This document shows positions 7,415 through 18,168 of a DNA stretch of 64,000 bases, one piece after another. Within the stretch, counting starts at the first letter, position 1; every line of letters starts with the position of its first letter. The notes under the pieces are model-generated. The model did not search any database and was not told the origin of the DNA. It was given only the letters and a program-made list of their open reading frames with translations. Origin of the DNA: Streptomyces griseoflavus (GTDB lineage: Bacteria > Actinomycetota > Actinomycetes > Streptomycetales > Streptomycetaceae); assembly GCF_014649995.1 (NCBI RefSeq), contig NZ_BMUC01000007.1:89701-153700 (forward strand). The letters are read 5' to 3'. The position numbers and the translations under genes were made by a program.

Positions 7415-8683
7415 GTGACCACCGACTACCACAGCCTCCTCGCCCGGCAGGAGGCCATGCGTCTGCGTGACCGGCTGCGCGCCCCCGCCGGGCACGTGGC
7501 ACCCCACGCCTCCCCGGCCACCGCGGCGGCCGGCCTCCCGGCCCTGCCCGCCGGGCCCGCGGACGCGGAGGCGATCGTCCGCGACATCGCCCGGGTCACG
7601 CCCTTCAGCGCGCTCATCGAGCACCTCTACGACGTCATGTTCGAGCGGCACCCGTACCTGCGGCAGCTGTTCCCCGCCTCGATGGAGTTCCAGATGGCCC
7701 ACCTGGAGCGGGCCTTCCGGTACCTGATCGAGAGCCTGGACCGCCCCGACGAGGTGACCGCCTCCTTCACCCGCCTCGGCCGCGACCACCGCAAACTCGG
7801 TGTGCTCCCGGTGCACTACGAGGTGTTCGAGGAGGCGCTCCTGGAGGCGCTCCAGCGGCAGGCCGGCGGACGGCTCGGGGACGACGTCACGGGCGCGTGG
7901 CTGCGCATGGTGCGGTTCGCCGCCGCGGCCATGGTGCGGGGCGCGAACGACGCGCTCGGCGAACCGGCCTACTGGAGCGGCACGGTGACGTCCCACCAGC
8001 GCCGCCGCCCCGACCTCGCCGTTCTCCGCCTCCGCCCGTCCGAGCCGTACCCCTGCCTGCCCGGCCAGTACGTCAGGCTGCAGAGCCCGCTGCTCCCGCA
8101 CACCTGGCGCCCGTACACCCCGGCCGGCCTGCCCGGGACCGACGGCGAACTGGAGTTCCACATCCGGCGCACCGGCTCCGGCGGTGTGAGCGACGCCCTG
8201 GTGACCGGCACCGGCGTCGGCGACACCCTGCTGCTGGGCCCGGCCCAGGGCACCACCACCCTGGGGGACGACCCCGTGCGGGACGTGCTGATCGTGGCCG
8301 GCGGCACCGGCTGGGCCACGGCGAGGGCGCTGCTGGAGGACCTGGCCGCGCGCCGCGTCCCGGGCCGCTCGGCGCACCTGTTCCTCGGCGCCCGTACCGC
8401 CGGCGACCTGTACGACGAGCCGGCGCTCGCCCGGCTGGAGAACCGCTGCCCCTGGCTGCGGGTGGTCCGGGTGACCGAGGACGGCTCCGGCCCGTGCGAG
8501 CCCGGGTCCGTCGGCGCGGCGGTCGCCCGGCACGGCGACTTCACCGGGCACGTCACCTACGTCAGCGGCCCGCCCGCCATGGTCACCGCGGTGACCCGGC
8601 ACCTCGCCGCACTCGGGCTGCCCGCCGACCGCGTCCGGCACGACCCGGTCCCCGACCGCCCCCTGGCCGTGCTCACCCCCTGA
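7415..8683 (+). CDS. Flavohemoprotein (globin - FAD - NAD(P)H reductase fusion)
   Basis: A 422-residue protein from the GTG at 7415. After an extra roughly 50-residue N-terminal segment, a globin domain (about 52-180) has the B10-type Tyr72 in H-L-Y-D-V-M-F and proximal His125 in R-D-H-R-K. A ferredoxin-reductase-like module follows, with the FAD motif R-P-Y-T-P near residue 231, and a nucleotide-binding G-G-T-G-W-A-T near residue 295. Such proteins oxidise nitric oxide to nitrate with O2 and NAD(P)H. G-G-T-G-W replaces the usual G-G-I-G-x. The GTG overlaps the TGA of a 31-codon upstream frame. The 3' end overlaps the convergent hydrolase by 11 bp. Confidence 0.85.
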   Translation: MTTDYHSLLARQEAMRLRDRLRAPAGHVAPHASPATAAAGLPALPAGPADAEAIVRDIARVTPFSALIEHLYDVMFERHPYLRQLFPASMEFQMAHLERAFRYLIESLDRPDEVTASFTRLGRDHRKLGVLPVHYEVFEEALLEALQRQAGGRLGDDVTGAWLRMVRFAAAAMVRGANDALGEPAYWSGTVTSHQRRRPDLAVLRLRPSEPYPCLPGQYVRLQSPLLPHTWRPYTPAGLPGTDGELEFHIRRTGSGGVSDALVTGTGVGDTLLLGPAQGTTTLGDDPVRDVLIVAGGTGWATARALLEDLAARRVPGRSAHLFLGARTAGDLYDEPALARLENRCPWLRVVRVTEDGSGPCEPGSVGAAVARHGDFTGHVTYVSGPPAMVTAVTRHLAALGLPADRVRHDPVPDRPLAVLTP

Positions 8684-9452
8684 AGAAGTCCGCCAGCACC
8701 GGAGCCAGGACATCCGGTTCCACCATGTGGGTCTGTCCCCCCAGGGCGCGGTACGTGCCCCGGGGGACCGCCTCCGCGATCGCCCGCGCGGCCTCACGCA
8801 TCCACGCCGGGCTCGCGTCCCCCGCGATCGACAGCACCGGCACCCCGATCCCCGCCAGCAGCTCGCGCGGCACGCTCCCGTCGCCCATCACGGCGTCGTC
8901 GTACGCCAGGCTCGCCGCCATCGACTCCATCGCGGCCCACATCGGGGACTGCCGGGCACCCCGGATGACCGCCTCGCCCAGCCCGGTCAGCCGCAGGAAG
9001 AGCTCCACCGCGTCCCCGCGCCGCCCCTCCGCGAGCGCCGCAGTCAACTCCCCGGTGTACCGGGCGCGTTCGTCCAGGTCCTCCGCCGACGTCGCGAACG
9101 GCGTCTCGTACACGGCGACATGGCGCACCGGGAGTCCGCTCGCCGCCGCCCTGAGCGCCAGCGCGCCCCCCGAGGACACGCCGTACAGCGCCGCCTCGCC
9201 GCCCACCGCCTCGATCAGCGCCGCCAGGTCCTCGACCTCGCGCTCCACCGCGTACGGCGCCGTGTCACCGCTCGCGCCCCGGCCCCTGCGGTCGTACACG
9301 ACCACCCGGAACCGCTCCGACAGAGGAGCCGCCAGCGGCGCCACCGTGGCCCCCGTCGACATCGCACCGCTGACGAGGACGATCGCGGAGCCCCGGCCGG
9401 CACTCTCGTACGCCAGGGAGGTGCCGTCGCGCGAAGTGATGTTCTTGTCCAT
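8673..9452 (-). CDS. Alpha/beta-fold hydrolase
   Basis: A 259-residue soluble hydrolase. The nucleophile elbow is G-V-S-S-G-G (Ser near residue 93). An acidic residue in G-D-A-S-P and the terminal Q-T-H-M-V-E-P His complete a plausible triad. The N-terminal beta-strands and V-V-V-Y-D-R-R-G-R-G-A-S-G oxyanion region match the standard alpha/beta-hydrolase layout. The family contains esterases, epoxide hydrolases and haloperoxidases, so the substrate is open. The ATG at 9452 has no Shine-Dalgarno; a -10-like CAGTCT lies 8 nt upstream. It is convergent with the flavohemoprotein gene with an 11-bp overlap. Confidence 0.82.
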   Translation of the reverse strand: MDKNITSRDGTSLAYESAGRGSAIVLVSGAMSTGATVAPLAAPLSERFRVVVYDRRGRGASGDTAPYAVEREVEDLAALIEAVGGEAALYGVSSGGALALRAAASGLPVRHVAVYETPFATSAEDLDERARYTGELTAALAEGRRGDAVELFLRLTGLGEAVIRGARQSPMWAAMESMAASLAYDDAVMGDGSVPRELLAGIGVPVLSIAGDASPAWMREAARAIAEAVPRGTYRALGGQTHMVEPDVLAPVLADFFRG

Positions 9453-9553
9453 GTCTCGACAGACTGCCGCACGGTGCGAAGTTCGTCGGGGAGGCGGGCG
9501 GCGCGTCCGCCGATCACAACCCTTCTACGCGACCCTCCACGCGATCGGCGCCG

Positions 9554-9877
9554 TCAGCCGACTTCCACGTCGTAGAAGCACAGGTGGTCCCTGATCTCCG
9601 CGACGGCCGCCTTCGGCTCCGGGTACGCCCAGACCAGGTCCGCCGCGTCCGGCAGGGACCAGTACGAGGCGGTGCCCTTGAACGGGCAGTGCGTGTGCGT
9701 CGCGGACGGCGTCAGCAGACCGAGCCGGACGTCCTCCGGCGGGATGTAGTAGCGGGCGGGACAGCCCGTCTCGTGCAGCACCAGCGCCCGGTCGCTCTCC
9801 GCCAGCACCTGCCCGTCGCGCACGACACGCACCCGCCGGTCACTGGGCTCGACGGTGATGCGGTGGCCCTTGGTCAT
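9554..9877 (-). CDS. DUF427 domain protein
   Basis: A 107-residue cytoplasmic protein with the hallmark DUF427 sequence: V-x-R-D-G-x-V-L-A-x-S, then L-H-E-T-G-C-P-A-R-Y-Y-I-P-P-E-D-V, then H-C-P-F-K-G-T-A-S-Y-W and W-A-Y-P-E-P. The family is a small beta-barrel of unknown biochemical role. The length is typical of the single-domain form. The ribosome site GAGGAG, 5 nt before the ATG on this strand, fixes the start. It is transcribed away from the methyltransferase at 9951, so the roughly 73-bp gap holds both promoters. Confidence 0.88.
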   Translation of the reverse strand: MTKGHRITVEPSDRRVRVVRDGQVLAESDRALVLHETGCPARYYIPPEDVRLGLLTPSATHTHCPFKGTASYWSLPDAADLVWAYPEPKAAVAEIRDHLCFYDVEVG

Positions 9878-9950
9878 GATCGCTCCTCACGAGTAGCCGA
9901 CTCGCTGATGACAGCGCACGCTGGAGCGGAGTTCTTCCCGAGGAGGTCCC

Positions 9951-10754
9951 ATGGGAGCCCAGAACACCGACAGGAACCGGGGAACTCTCGCCCACCGCGC
10001 CCGGTACGCCCTGGGCCACCCCCGCCGCGTCCCCGCCCACGCGCGGCGCGCCCTGCGGGACACCTGGCTGCGGCTGCTCCACCGCGACCACGTCGCCTAC
10101 TACCGCGCGGTCATGGCCTCCGACGCCGCCCGCAGCGCCGAGGCGGCCGTCGGCCACAACCCCTCCCGCGACCAGTGGGCGCGCATCGGCCGGATGCAGT
10201 TCGACTACCTGGTCCGGCACGGCCTGCGGCCCCACCACCGGATGCTGGACATCGGCTGCGGCAACCTCCGCGCGGGGCGCCTGTTCATCGACCACCTGGA
10301 CCCCGGCCACTACTACGGCATCGACATCTCGCCGCACATCCTGCTCGCCGCCCAGGACACCCTCGTACGCGACGGACTCCAGGCCAAGCTGCCCCACCTG
10401 ACCCTCGCCGACGACCTCACCCTCGCCTTCCTGCCCGAGGGCCACTTCGACGTCGTGCACGCGCACAGCGTCTTCTCGCACTCGCCCCGGCACGTCGTCG
10501 AGGAGTGCTTCGCGCACGTCGGCCGGGTGCTGGCGCCCGGCGGGTTCTTCGACTTCACCTTCGACCGCACCGAGGGCGAGGAGCACCAGGTGCTGCACGA
10601 GGACTTCTACTACCGGACCGGGACGCTGGCGGAGCTCGCCGCCGGGTACGGCCTGGCGGCGCGGTTCATGGACGACTGGGAGGAGCTGCCGCACCGGCAG
10701 TCGAAGATGCGGCTGACCGCGATGTCCGACCGGACCCGTACCGTGGGTCCGTGA
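9951..10754 (+). CDS. Class I SAM-dependent methyltransferase
   Basis: A 267-residue protein. SAM-binding motif I is L-D-I-G-C-G-N-L-R-A-G at about residues 97-107, with an acidic residue ending strand 2 in Y-Y-G-I-D-I-S. A post-motif G-G-F-F-D-F-T-F-D lies at about 203-211. An unusual basic N-terminus (about 1-50, R/H-rich) precedes the fold. The substrate is unknown; similar enzymes act on sugars or lipids. The ribosome site GAGGAGG, 4 nt before the ATG, is strong. The stop codon overlaps the GTG of the LOG-like gene in a GTGA arrangement, which implies coupled translation. Confidence 0.85.
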   Translation: MGAQNTDRNRGTLAHRARYALGHPRRVPAHARRALRDTWLRLLHRDHVAYYRAVMASDAARSAEAAVGHNPSRDQWARIGRMQFDYLVRHGLRPHHRMLDIGCGNLRAGRLFIDHLDPGHYYGIDISPHILLAAQDTLVRDGLQAKLPHLTLADDLTLAFLPEGHFDVVHAHSVFSHSPRHVVEECFAHVGRVLAPGGFFDFTFDRTEGEEHQVLHEDFYYRTGTLAELAAGYGLAARFMDDWEELPHRQSKMRLTAMSDRTRTVGP

Positions 10755-11290
10755 ACATCTGCGTCTTTCTCTCCGCCGCCGACCTCGACGACCGCTACAC
10801 CGGACCCGCGCGGGACTTCGCACGGCTGCTCGGCAAGGGCGGGCACACCCTGGTCTGGGGCGGCTCCGACACCGGGCTGATGAAGGTCGTCGCCGACGGG
10901 GTGCAGGAGGCGGGCGGCCGGCTGTGCGGCGTCTCCGTGGAATTCCTCGCGGCGAAGGCACGCGACGGCGTCGACGAGATGGTGATCGCGGGGGACCTCG
11001 CCGAGCGCAAGCGGCTGCTGCTGGAGAAGGCCGACGCCGTCGTCGTCATGGTCGGCGGCACCGGCACCCTCGACGAGGCGACCGAGATCCTGGAACTGAA
11101 GAAGCACGGGCACACCGAGAAGCCGGTGGTGCTGCTGAACACCGCGGGGTTCTACGACGGGCTCAAGGAGCAGTTCCGCCGCATGGAGGACGAGGGCTTC
11201 CTGCCCCGCCCGCTCACCGACCTGGTGTTCTTCGCCGAGGAGCCGGTGGGCGCGCTGGCCTACCTGGAGGAGAGCCTGGGCGTGGAGTGA
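10751..11290 (+). CDS. LOG-family (lysine decarboxylase-like) nucleotide phosphoribohydrolase-like protein
   Basis: A 179-residue Rossmann-type protein. It has V-W-G-G-S-D-T-G-L-M near residue 41 (family: GGGxxGLM) and L-A-E-R-K-R-L-L near residue 84. Near residue 98 it has V-G-G-T-G-T-L-D-E-A-T-E, the family's PGGxGTxxE motif with Val in place of Pro. LOG proteins release a free base from nucleoside 5'-monophosphates; in bacteria the true substrate is often unknown. The GTG start overlaps the previous stop codon by 4 nt, so the two proteins are probably made together. The long upstream frame is not part of the gene. Confidence 0.8.
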   Translation: MNICVFLSAADLDDRYTGPARDFARLLGKGGHTLVWGGSDTGLMKVVADGVQEAGGRLCGVSVEFLAAKARDGVDEMVIAGDLAERKRLLLEKADAVVVMVGGTGTLDEATEILELKKHGHTEKPVVLLNTAGFYDGLKEQFRRMEDEGFLPRPLTDLVFFAEEPVGALAYLEESLGVE

Positions 11291-11317
11291 GCGTCCGGTG
11301 ATGCGAGCATGGCGGAC

Positions 11318-12007
11318 ATGGCTACACATGTGATCACCGGAGCGGGCTCCGGCATCGGCGCGGCCGTCGCCCGCCGTCTGCACGCGCGCGGCGACGACCT
11401 CGTGCTGCACGCGCGGGACGCGGGCCGGGCGAAGGAACTGGCGGCCGAGTTCCCCGGTGCCCGCACCCTCGTCGGCGACCTCGCCGACCCCGACCGGCTG
11501 AGCTGGGCCTTCTCCCACCAGTCGCTCCCCGACCGGGTGGACTCCCTCCTCCACGTCGCCGGCGTGGTCGACCTCGGCCCGGTCGGCGAGCTGACCCCGA
11601 AGACCTGGCGCCACCAGCTCAACGTCAACCTCCTGGCGCCCGCCGAACTGACCCGGCACCTCCTGCCCCAGCTCCGCGCCAGCCGCGGCCACGTGCTCTT
11701 CGTCAACTCCGGCGCCGGCCTGAACGCCCACGCCGACTGGTCCGCGTACGCGGCCTCCAAGCACGGCCTGAAGGCCCTCGCCGACTCGCTGCGCCACGAG
11801 GAGCACGGCAACGGGGTACGGGTCACCTCCGTCTATCCCGGCCGCACGGCGAGCCCCATGCAGGCCAAGGTCCACCAGCAGGAGGGCAAGGACTACGACC
11901 CCGGCAAGTGGATCGACCCCGAGTCCGTCGCCACGACGATCCTGACGGCCCTGGACCTTCCGAGGGACGCCGAGATCAACGACCTCACCGTACGGCCCGG
12001 GCGCTGA
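11318..12007 (+). CDS. Short-chain dehydrogenase/reductase
   Basis: A 229-residue classical SDR. The NAD(P) motif is V-I-T-G-A-G-S-G-I-G at residues 4-13, the catalytic Ser is in L-F-V-N-S-G-A-G and the catalytic pair is Tyr/Lys in S-A-Y-A-A-S-K. The substrate-binding loop is P-G-R-T-A-S-P-M. The substrate is unknown. Two ATGs compete (11309 and 11318); I prefer 11318, where the nucleotide-binding strand begins almost at once as is usual for the family. Neither has a clear ribosome site. It is followed by a copy of the dispersed repeat. Confidence 0.87.
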   Translation: MATHVITGAGSGIGAAVARRLHARGDDLVLHARDAGRAKELAAEFPGARTLVGDLADPDRLSWAFSHQSLPDRVDSLLHVAGVVDLGPVGELTPKTWRHQLNVNLLAPAELTRHLLPQLRASRGHVLFVNSGAGLNAHADWSAYAASKHGLKALADSLRHEEHGNGVRVTSVYPGRTASPMQAKVHQQEGKDYDPGKWIDPESVATTILTALDLPRDAEINDLTVRPGR

Positions 12008-12013
12008 CGAGCG

Positions 12014-12069
12014 GCCCGTCCGGCGTTCGAGGGCGGGGCCGGTAAGGGGGTCCGGGGGCGCGGCCCCGG
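12014..12069. repeat. Dispersed GC-rich repeat copy with hairpin
   Basis: GCCCGTCCGGCGTTCGAGG (from 12014) repeats the elements at 2391 and 2505. It is again followed by GGGGGTCCGGGGGCGCGGCC, which folds through CCGGGG and CCCCGG (12064-12069). It sits directly behind the SDR stop codon and probably acts as its terminator. Confidence 0.55.
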
Positions 12070-12124
12070 GACGGGAGGGGGAGGGGCGGCGGGGGGCGAA
12101 AACCCCCTGCCGCGAGGCCGACCG

Positions 12125-12137
12125 TACGCTTCTCGCG
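12125..12137 (+). promoter_or_regulatory. -10 hexamer TACGCT, leaderless MetE-like gene
   Basis: TACGCT (12125-12130) ends 6 nt before the GTG at 12137. There is no Shine-Dalgarno between them. Confidence 0.45.
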
Positions 12138-13144
12138 TGAGCGAAAACAGCCAGCCCCTCTTCGGCCCCGCCACCGGCGTCGGCTCCCTGCCGGGCGGCG
12201 ACGCCCGGGAAGCCGCCAGGACGGTCACCGGCAGCTTCGAGGACTTCCCCCACCTCCCCGAGCTCCCCGCCCGCGGCCCCGGCGCCGACATGATCGGCCG
12301 CACCGCCGGCCTGCTCGTGGAGCTGTACGCCCGGGTCGAACCCAGCGGCTGGCGCATCGGCGACCACCCCGGCCGCGACACCAGGCGCGCCCGCTCCTGG
12401 CTCGGTGAGGACCTCGACGCGCTGGAGGAGTTCACCCAGGACTACCAGGGCCCGCTCAAGGTCCAGGCCGTCGGCCCCTGGACCCTCGCCGCCGCCCTGG
12501 AGCTCAGGAACGGCGAGTCCGCCCTCTCCGACCCCGGCGCCTGCCGCGACCTCGCCGCCTCCCTCACCGAAGGGCTCCGTCTCCACCTCGCCGAGCTGCG
12601 GCGGCGCATCCCCGGCGCCCGCCCCGTGCTCCAGCTCGACGAGCCCTCCCTCACCGCCGTCCTGCGCGGTCAGGTGCGCACCGCGAGCGGCTACCGCACC
12701 CACCGCGCGGTGGACCGGCAGATCGTCGAGGCGACGCTGCGCGACGTCGTCGGGGTTCACGACGGCGGGCCCGTCGTGGTCCACTCGTGCGGAGCGGACG
12801 TCCCCTTCGCCCTGCTGCGCCGGGCCGGCGCGGCGGCGGTCTCCTTCGACTTCTCCCTCCTCACCGAGCGTGACGACGAGGCGATCGGGGAAGCGGTGGA
12901 GGGCGGGATGCGGCTGTTCGCCGGTGTCGTCCCGGGCACGGACGGCCCACTGTCCGACCCGGGCGGTAGCGTCATGGGTGTCAGGACGCTCTGGCGCAGG
13001 CTGGGGCTGCGGCCGGGACTCCTCCCGGAGGCGGTCACCCTCACTCCGGCGTGCGGACTCGCGGGGGCTTCTCCCGCGTACGCGCGCTCGGCCTACGCAC
13101 ACTGCGTCCGGGCGGCGAGATCCCTCGCGGACAACCCAGAGTAA
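12137..13144 (+). CDS. Cobalamin-independent methionine synthase-like protein (MetE C-terminal domain)
   Basis: A 335-residue protein corresponding to one MetE-type TIM barrel; full MetE enzymes are about 750 residues with two barrels. It has G-S-L-P-G at residues 16-20, an L-Q-L-D-E-P-S strand, and candidate zinc ligands His and Cys in V-V-H-S-C-G-A-D and Cys in T-P-A-C-G-L-A-G. Retaining these zinc ligands suggests a working methyltransfer site to a thiol. Single-domain archaeal and actinobacterial proteins of this kind use donors other than folate, so I do not assign the metE name. It lies 15 nt before ligA and is probably co-transcribed with it. Confidence 0.78.
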   Translation: MSENSQPLFGPATGVGSLPGGDAREAARTVTGSFEDFPHLPELPARGPGADMIGRTAGLLVELYARVEPSGWRIGDHPGRDTRRARSWLGEDLDALEEFTQDYQGPLKVQAVGPWTLAAALELRNGESALSDPGACRDLAASLTEGLRLHLAELRRRIPGARPVLQLDEPSLTAVLRGQVRTASGYRTHRAVDRQIVEATLRDVVGVHDGGPVVVHSCGADVPFALLRRAGAAAVSFDFSLLTERDDEAIGEAVEGGMRLFAGVVPGTDGPLSDPGGSVMGVRTLWRRLGLRPGLLPEAVTLTPACGLAGASPAYARSAYAHCVRAARSLADNPE

Positions 13145-15355
<2,211 letters not shown>

Positions 15356-15614
15356 CGGTTGAAGGCCACCCGATCGGCGCATACCAGATGCATACGGGTG
15401 GCTGGGGCGCATTCGGGCAACCGTCGGCGACCGGTGCCCGTGGAAGCCGTCCGCGGCCTACTGTTGAGAGGTGCGCCCGCCGTGCCCAGCTGCGGTCGGG
15501 GCGACCCCGCGCCCGCGAAGGGCCAGGGGAAGGGCTTTCCACCGCGGAGCCGCTGAGGGTTGTCGGGCATCGGGCCGCGTGGCGCGGGCACCGCCGGCTG
15601 TGAGAGGGACGGGA

Positions 15615-17879
15615 ATGGAACCGACCGAGAGCGCCGCCACGGGCTCACGGCTGCGCCTGCGCCGCATGGCGGTCGCGTGGCGGCGCGGCCGTGGGGACGG
15701 GCGGCCCGCGGGGCCGCCGGGCGCACGGGCACGCACCGGCGACGGCCTCGCGGACGGGCGCGGCGCCGTACCGCCGGCCGCCGGGCACGGACCCCGGCTG
15801 TCCGCGTCACTGTCGGCGTCACTGTCCGAGGCGGACGCCGAACGGCACCCGTCCTGGCCCGCGTTGCCCACCGCGGTCGTCGCGGCGGCCGGCTTCGTGC
15901 TCGGCGCCGGCTTCCTGCGGGCCTTCACCGGCGGACACGCGCTCTTCCCGTCCGGGACCGTCGGCTGGTCCCTGGCCGTGCTGACCGGGATCATCGTCGG
16001 GCATCTGGTGATGCTGGGCCGCTCCCGCTGGTGGGGCGGCACCGGCTCCGGCGCCGCCCTCACCCTCGCCGTGCTCATGCTGTACGGCTGGATCGCGGCC
16101 GTACTGGTCAGCCTCACCGTCGTCGTGCTGGTCGGTGTCGCCCGGCGGGGCCGCTGGCGGCAGGGCGTGCTGCAGGGCTCGGTGGACCTGCTCGGCATCG
16201 GCGCGGGCGCCCTGGTGCTGGCCGCGTTCGGCTGTGTGCCGTCCGTCGAGTCGCCGTCGACCCCCGACACCTGGACCCCGTACACCGCCCCCGGGGTGGT
16301 GCTCCTCGCCGCGGTCTATCTCACGGTCACCCGCGGGCTGTTGTGGTATCTCAACACCCCCCGCGCGGGGCTGCCGACCGTGGCCCGCAGCGCCCTGGTC
16401 CGGCAGGGGCTGGTCGCGGTCGCCCTGCTCGGCATAGCGCCCCTGGTGTGTGTCGTCGCCGACGCCAAGCCGGTGCTGCTGCCGCTCTTCTCCATCCCGC
16501 TGATCGCCCTCGACTCCACCCTGTGGATCGCCCGCGCGCGGGCCGAGGAGCAACTGCGCGATCCGCTCACCGGGCTGCCCAACCGGCAGTGGCTGCAGGA
16601 ACGCATCTGGACCGCGCTGGACGACGCGGAGCGGATCGGCGTGCGGTCCGCGCTCATGCTGATCGACCTGGACCGGTTCCGGTCGGTCAACGACACGCTC
16701 GGGCATCTCGCCGGTGACCGGCTGCTGTTGCAGATCGCCGACCGGCTGAGAGCCGCGCTGCCGCGCGGGGCGGAGGCCGCGCGGCTCGGCGGTGACGAGT
16801 TCGCCGTCTTACTGCCCGTCGCCGACTCCACCACGTCCGCGACCCGCGTCGCCCGCGGTCTCGTCGCCGCCCTCAGCTCCCCGCTCGACCTCGACGGCCT
16901 CACCCTGGTCCTGGAGGCGAGCGCGGGAGTCGCCGTGTTCCCGGACCACGCGATCGACGCGGAAGGGCTGCTGCGGCGGGCGGACGTGGCGATGTACCAG
17001 GCCAAGCGGGACCGCACGGGCGTCGAGGCGTACGAGTCCAAGCGCGACTCCAACACCCCCGACCGGCTGGGGCTGCTGGGCGATCTGCGCCGGGCGCTGG
17101 ACGCCCGCGAGGTGGAACTGCACTACCAGCCCAAGGTGCGCTTCGACGGACAGGTCTCCGGTCTCGAGGCACTGGTGCGGTGGGTGCATCCGGAGCGGGG
17201 CAAGGTGCCGCCGGACGAGTTCATAGCGATCGCCGAGTCGTCCGGGCTGATGCCGCACCTCACCGAGTACGTACTGGAGACGGCGCTCGGGCAGGTCGCC
17301 GAGTGGCGCGCCCAGGGCCTGTTCGTCCCGGTGGCCGTCAACGTCTCGCCGCGCGACGTCCACACCCCCGGCTTCGCCGGTTCCGTCGCGGCGCGGCTGG
17401 CCCGGCACGGGGTGCCGGCGGGAGCGCTCCAACTGGAGATCACCGAGCACGTGCTGCTGGAGGACCCGCAGCGCGCGGCGGACACCCTCAACGCGCTGAC
17501 CGGGCACGGGGTGAAGATGTCCCTGGACGACTTCGGGACCGGGTACTCCTCGCTGGTGCACCTGCGGCGGCTGCCGGTGAGCGAGCTGAAGATCGACCGT
17601 TCGTTCGTGGCGCGGCTGGCCATCGACACCGAGGACGCGGAGATCGTGCGGTGCACCATCGACCTCGCGCACTCCCTGGGGCTGCTCGTGGTGGCGGAGG
17701 GCGTCGAGGACGACGAGACCTGGGAGCGGCTGCGGGACCTGCGCTGCGACGCGGTGCAGGGCTGGCTGGTCGCCGCGGCGATGCCGCCCGAGGAGACGAC
17801 GGCCTGGCTGCTGGCCCGCGGCTCCCGGGGCTGGGTACGCACCGCCGCCGCACTGCCGGCCGCGGCGACCGACGAGTGA
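15615..17879 (+). CDS. rmdB: Membrane GGDEF-EAL protein, c-di-GMP phosphodiesterase RmdB-like; contains a TTA codon
   Basis: A 754-residue protein: a basic N-terminus, about seven membrane helices (residues 90-310), a GGDEF domain with intact G-G-D-E-F at 392-396 and an EAL domain with E-A-L at 518-520. The EAL domain keeps the metal and catalytic motifs (N-V-S, D-D-F-G-T-G, E-G-V-E). Position after ligA and before gatCAB, plus architecture, match S. coelicolor RmdB (SCO5495), a membrane c-di-GMP phosphodiesterase affecting colony development. Leu399 is encoded by TTA (16809-16811), the rare codon read by the bldA tRNA, so translation is probably delayed to development. The ATG at 15615 has an upstream GAGAGGGA. 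Confidence 0.9.
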   Translation: MEPTESAATGSRLRLRRMAVAWRRGRGDGRPAGPPGARARTGDGLADGRGAVPPAAGHGPRLSASLSASLSEADAERHPSWPALPTAVVAAAGFVLGAGFLRAFTGGHALFPSGTVGWSLAVLTGIIVGHLVMLGRSRWWGGTGSGAALTLAVLMLYGWIAAVLVSLTVVVLVGVARRGRWRQGVLQGSVDLLGIGAGALVLAAFGCVPSVESPSTPDTWTPYTAPGVVLLAAVYLTVTRGLLWYLNTPRAGLPTVARSALVRQGLVAVALLGIAPLVCVVADAKPVLLPLFSIPLIALDSTLWIARARAEEQLRDPLTGLPNRQWLQERIWTALDDAERIGVRSALMLIDLDRFRSVNDTLGHLAGDRLLLQIADRLRAALPRGAEAARLGGDEFAVLLPVADSTTSATRVARGLVAALSSPLDLDGLTLVLEASAGVAVFPDHAIDAEGLLRRADVAMYQAKRDRTGVEAYESKRDSNTPDRLGLLGDLRRALDAREVELHYQPKVRFDGQVSGLEALVRWVHPERGKVPPDEFIAIAESSGLMPHLTEYVLETALGQVAEWRAQGLFVPVAVNVSPRDVHTPGFAGSVAARLARHGVPAGALQLEITEHVLLEDPQRAADTLNALTGHGVKMSLDDFGTGYSSLVHLRRLPVSELKIDRSFVARLAIDTEDAEIVRCTIDLAHSLGLLVVAEGVEDDETWERLRDLRCDAVQGWLVAAAMPPEETTAWLLARGSRGWVRTAAALPAAATDE

Positions 17880-17880
17880 C

Positions 17881-17904
17881 CCGGCCCGCCCGCGGGAGGG
17901 CCGG
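17881..17904 (+). terminator. Terminator hairpin after rmdB
   Basis: CCGGCCC (17881-17887) and GGGCCGG (17898-17904) start 2 nt after the rmdB stop codon. There is no T run. Confidence 0.5.
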
Positions 17905-18168
17905 CCGGTGCGTCGGCGGAGGGCCCTCGTCCTGATCGCCGCCGGGCCGCCGCGCACGGTGCCGGCGCGCCCGCACCCGCCCGAGGCGACGCGCGGGGCC
18001 GTGGCGCCCGCCGCCGACGCGGGACGGTGACGACGGTCACGTCGCGGGCGGTCTTTCCGCGCCGCACGACACCGGGGACCGGTCGCGGGCAAACCGTTTA
18101 CCGGGCACGGCGCCCCGCCCCATAGGATTGGCCCCAAACCACACACACTCACCCCAGAGGATCGCTGC

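Noticed and set aside
7225-7470. Frame beginning M-M-C-C-G-C before the flavohemoprotein, resembling a Cys-rich leader peptide
   Set aside because: It does not stop after the Cys codons but runs 81 codons into the flavohemoprotein gene, has no ribosome site, and no terminator hairpin follows.
12137-13144. Calling the methionine synthase-like gene metE
   Set aside because: It has one barrel of about 335 residues instead of about 750, so the folate-dependent two-domain enzyme cannot be claimed.
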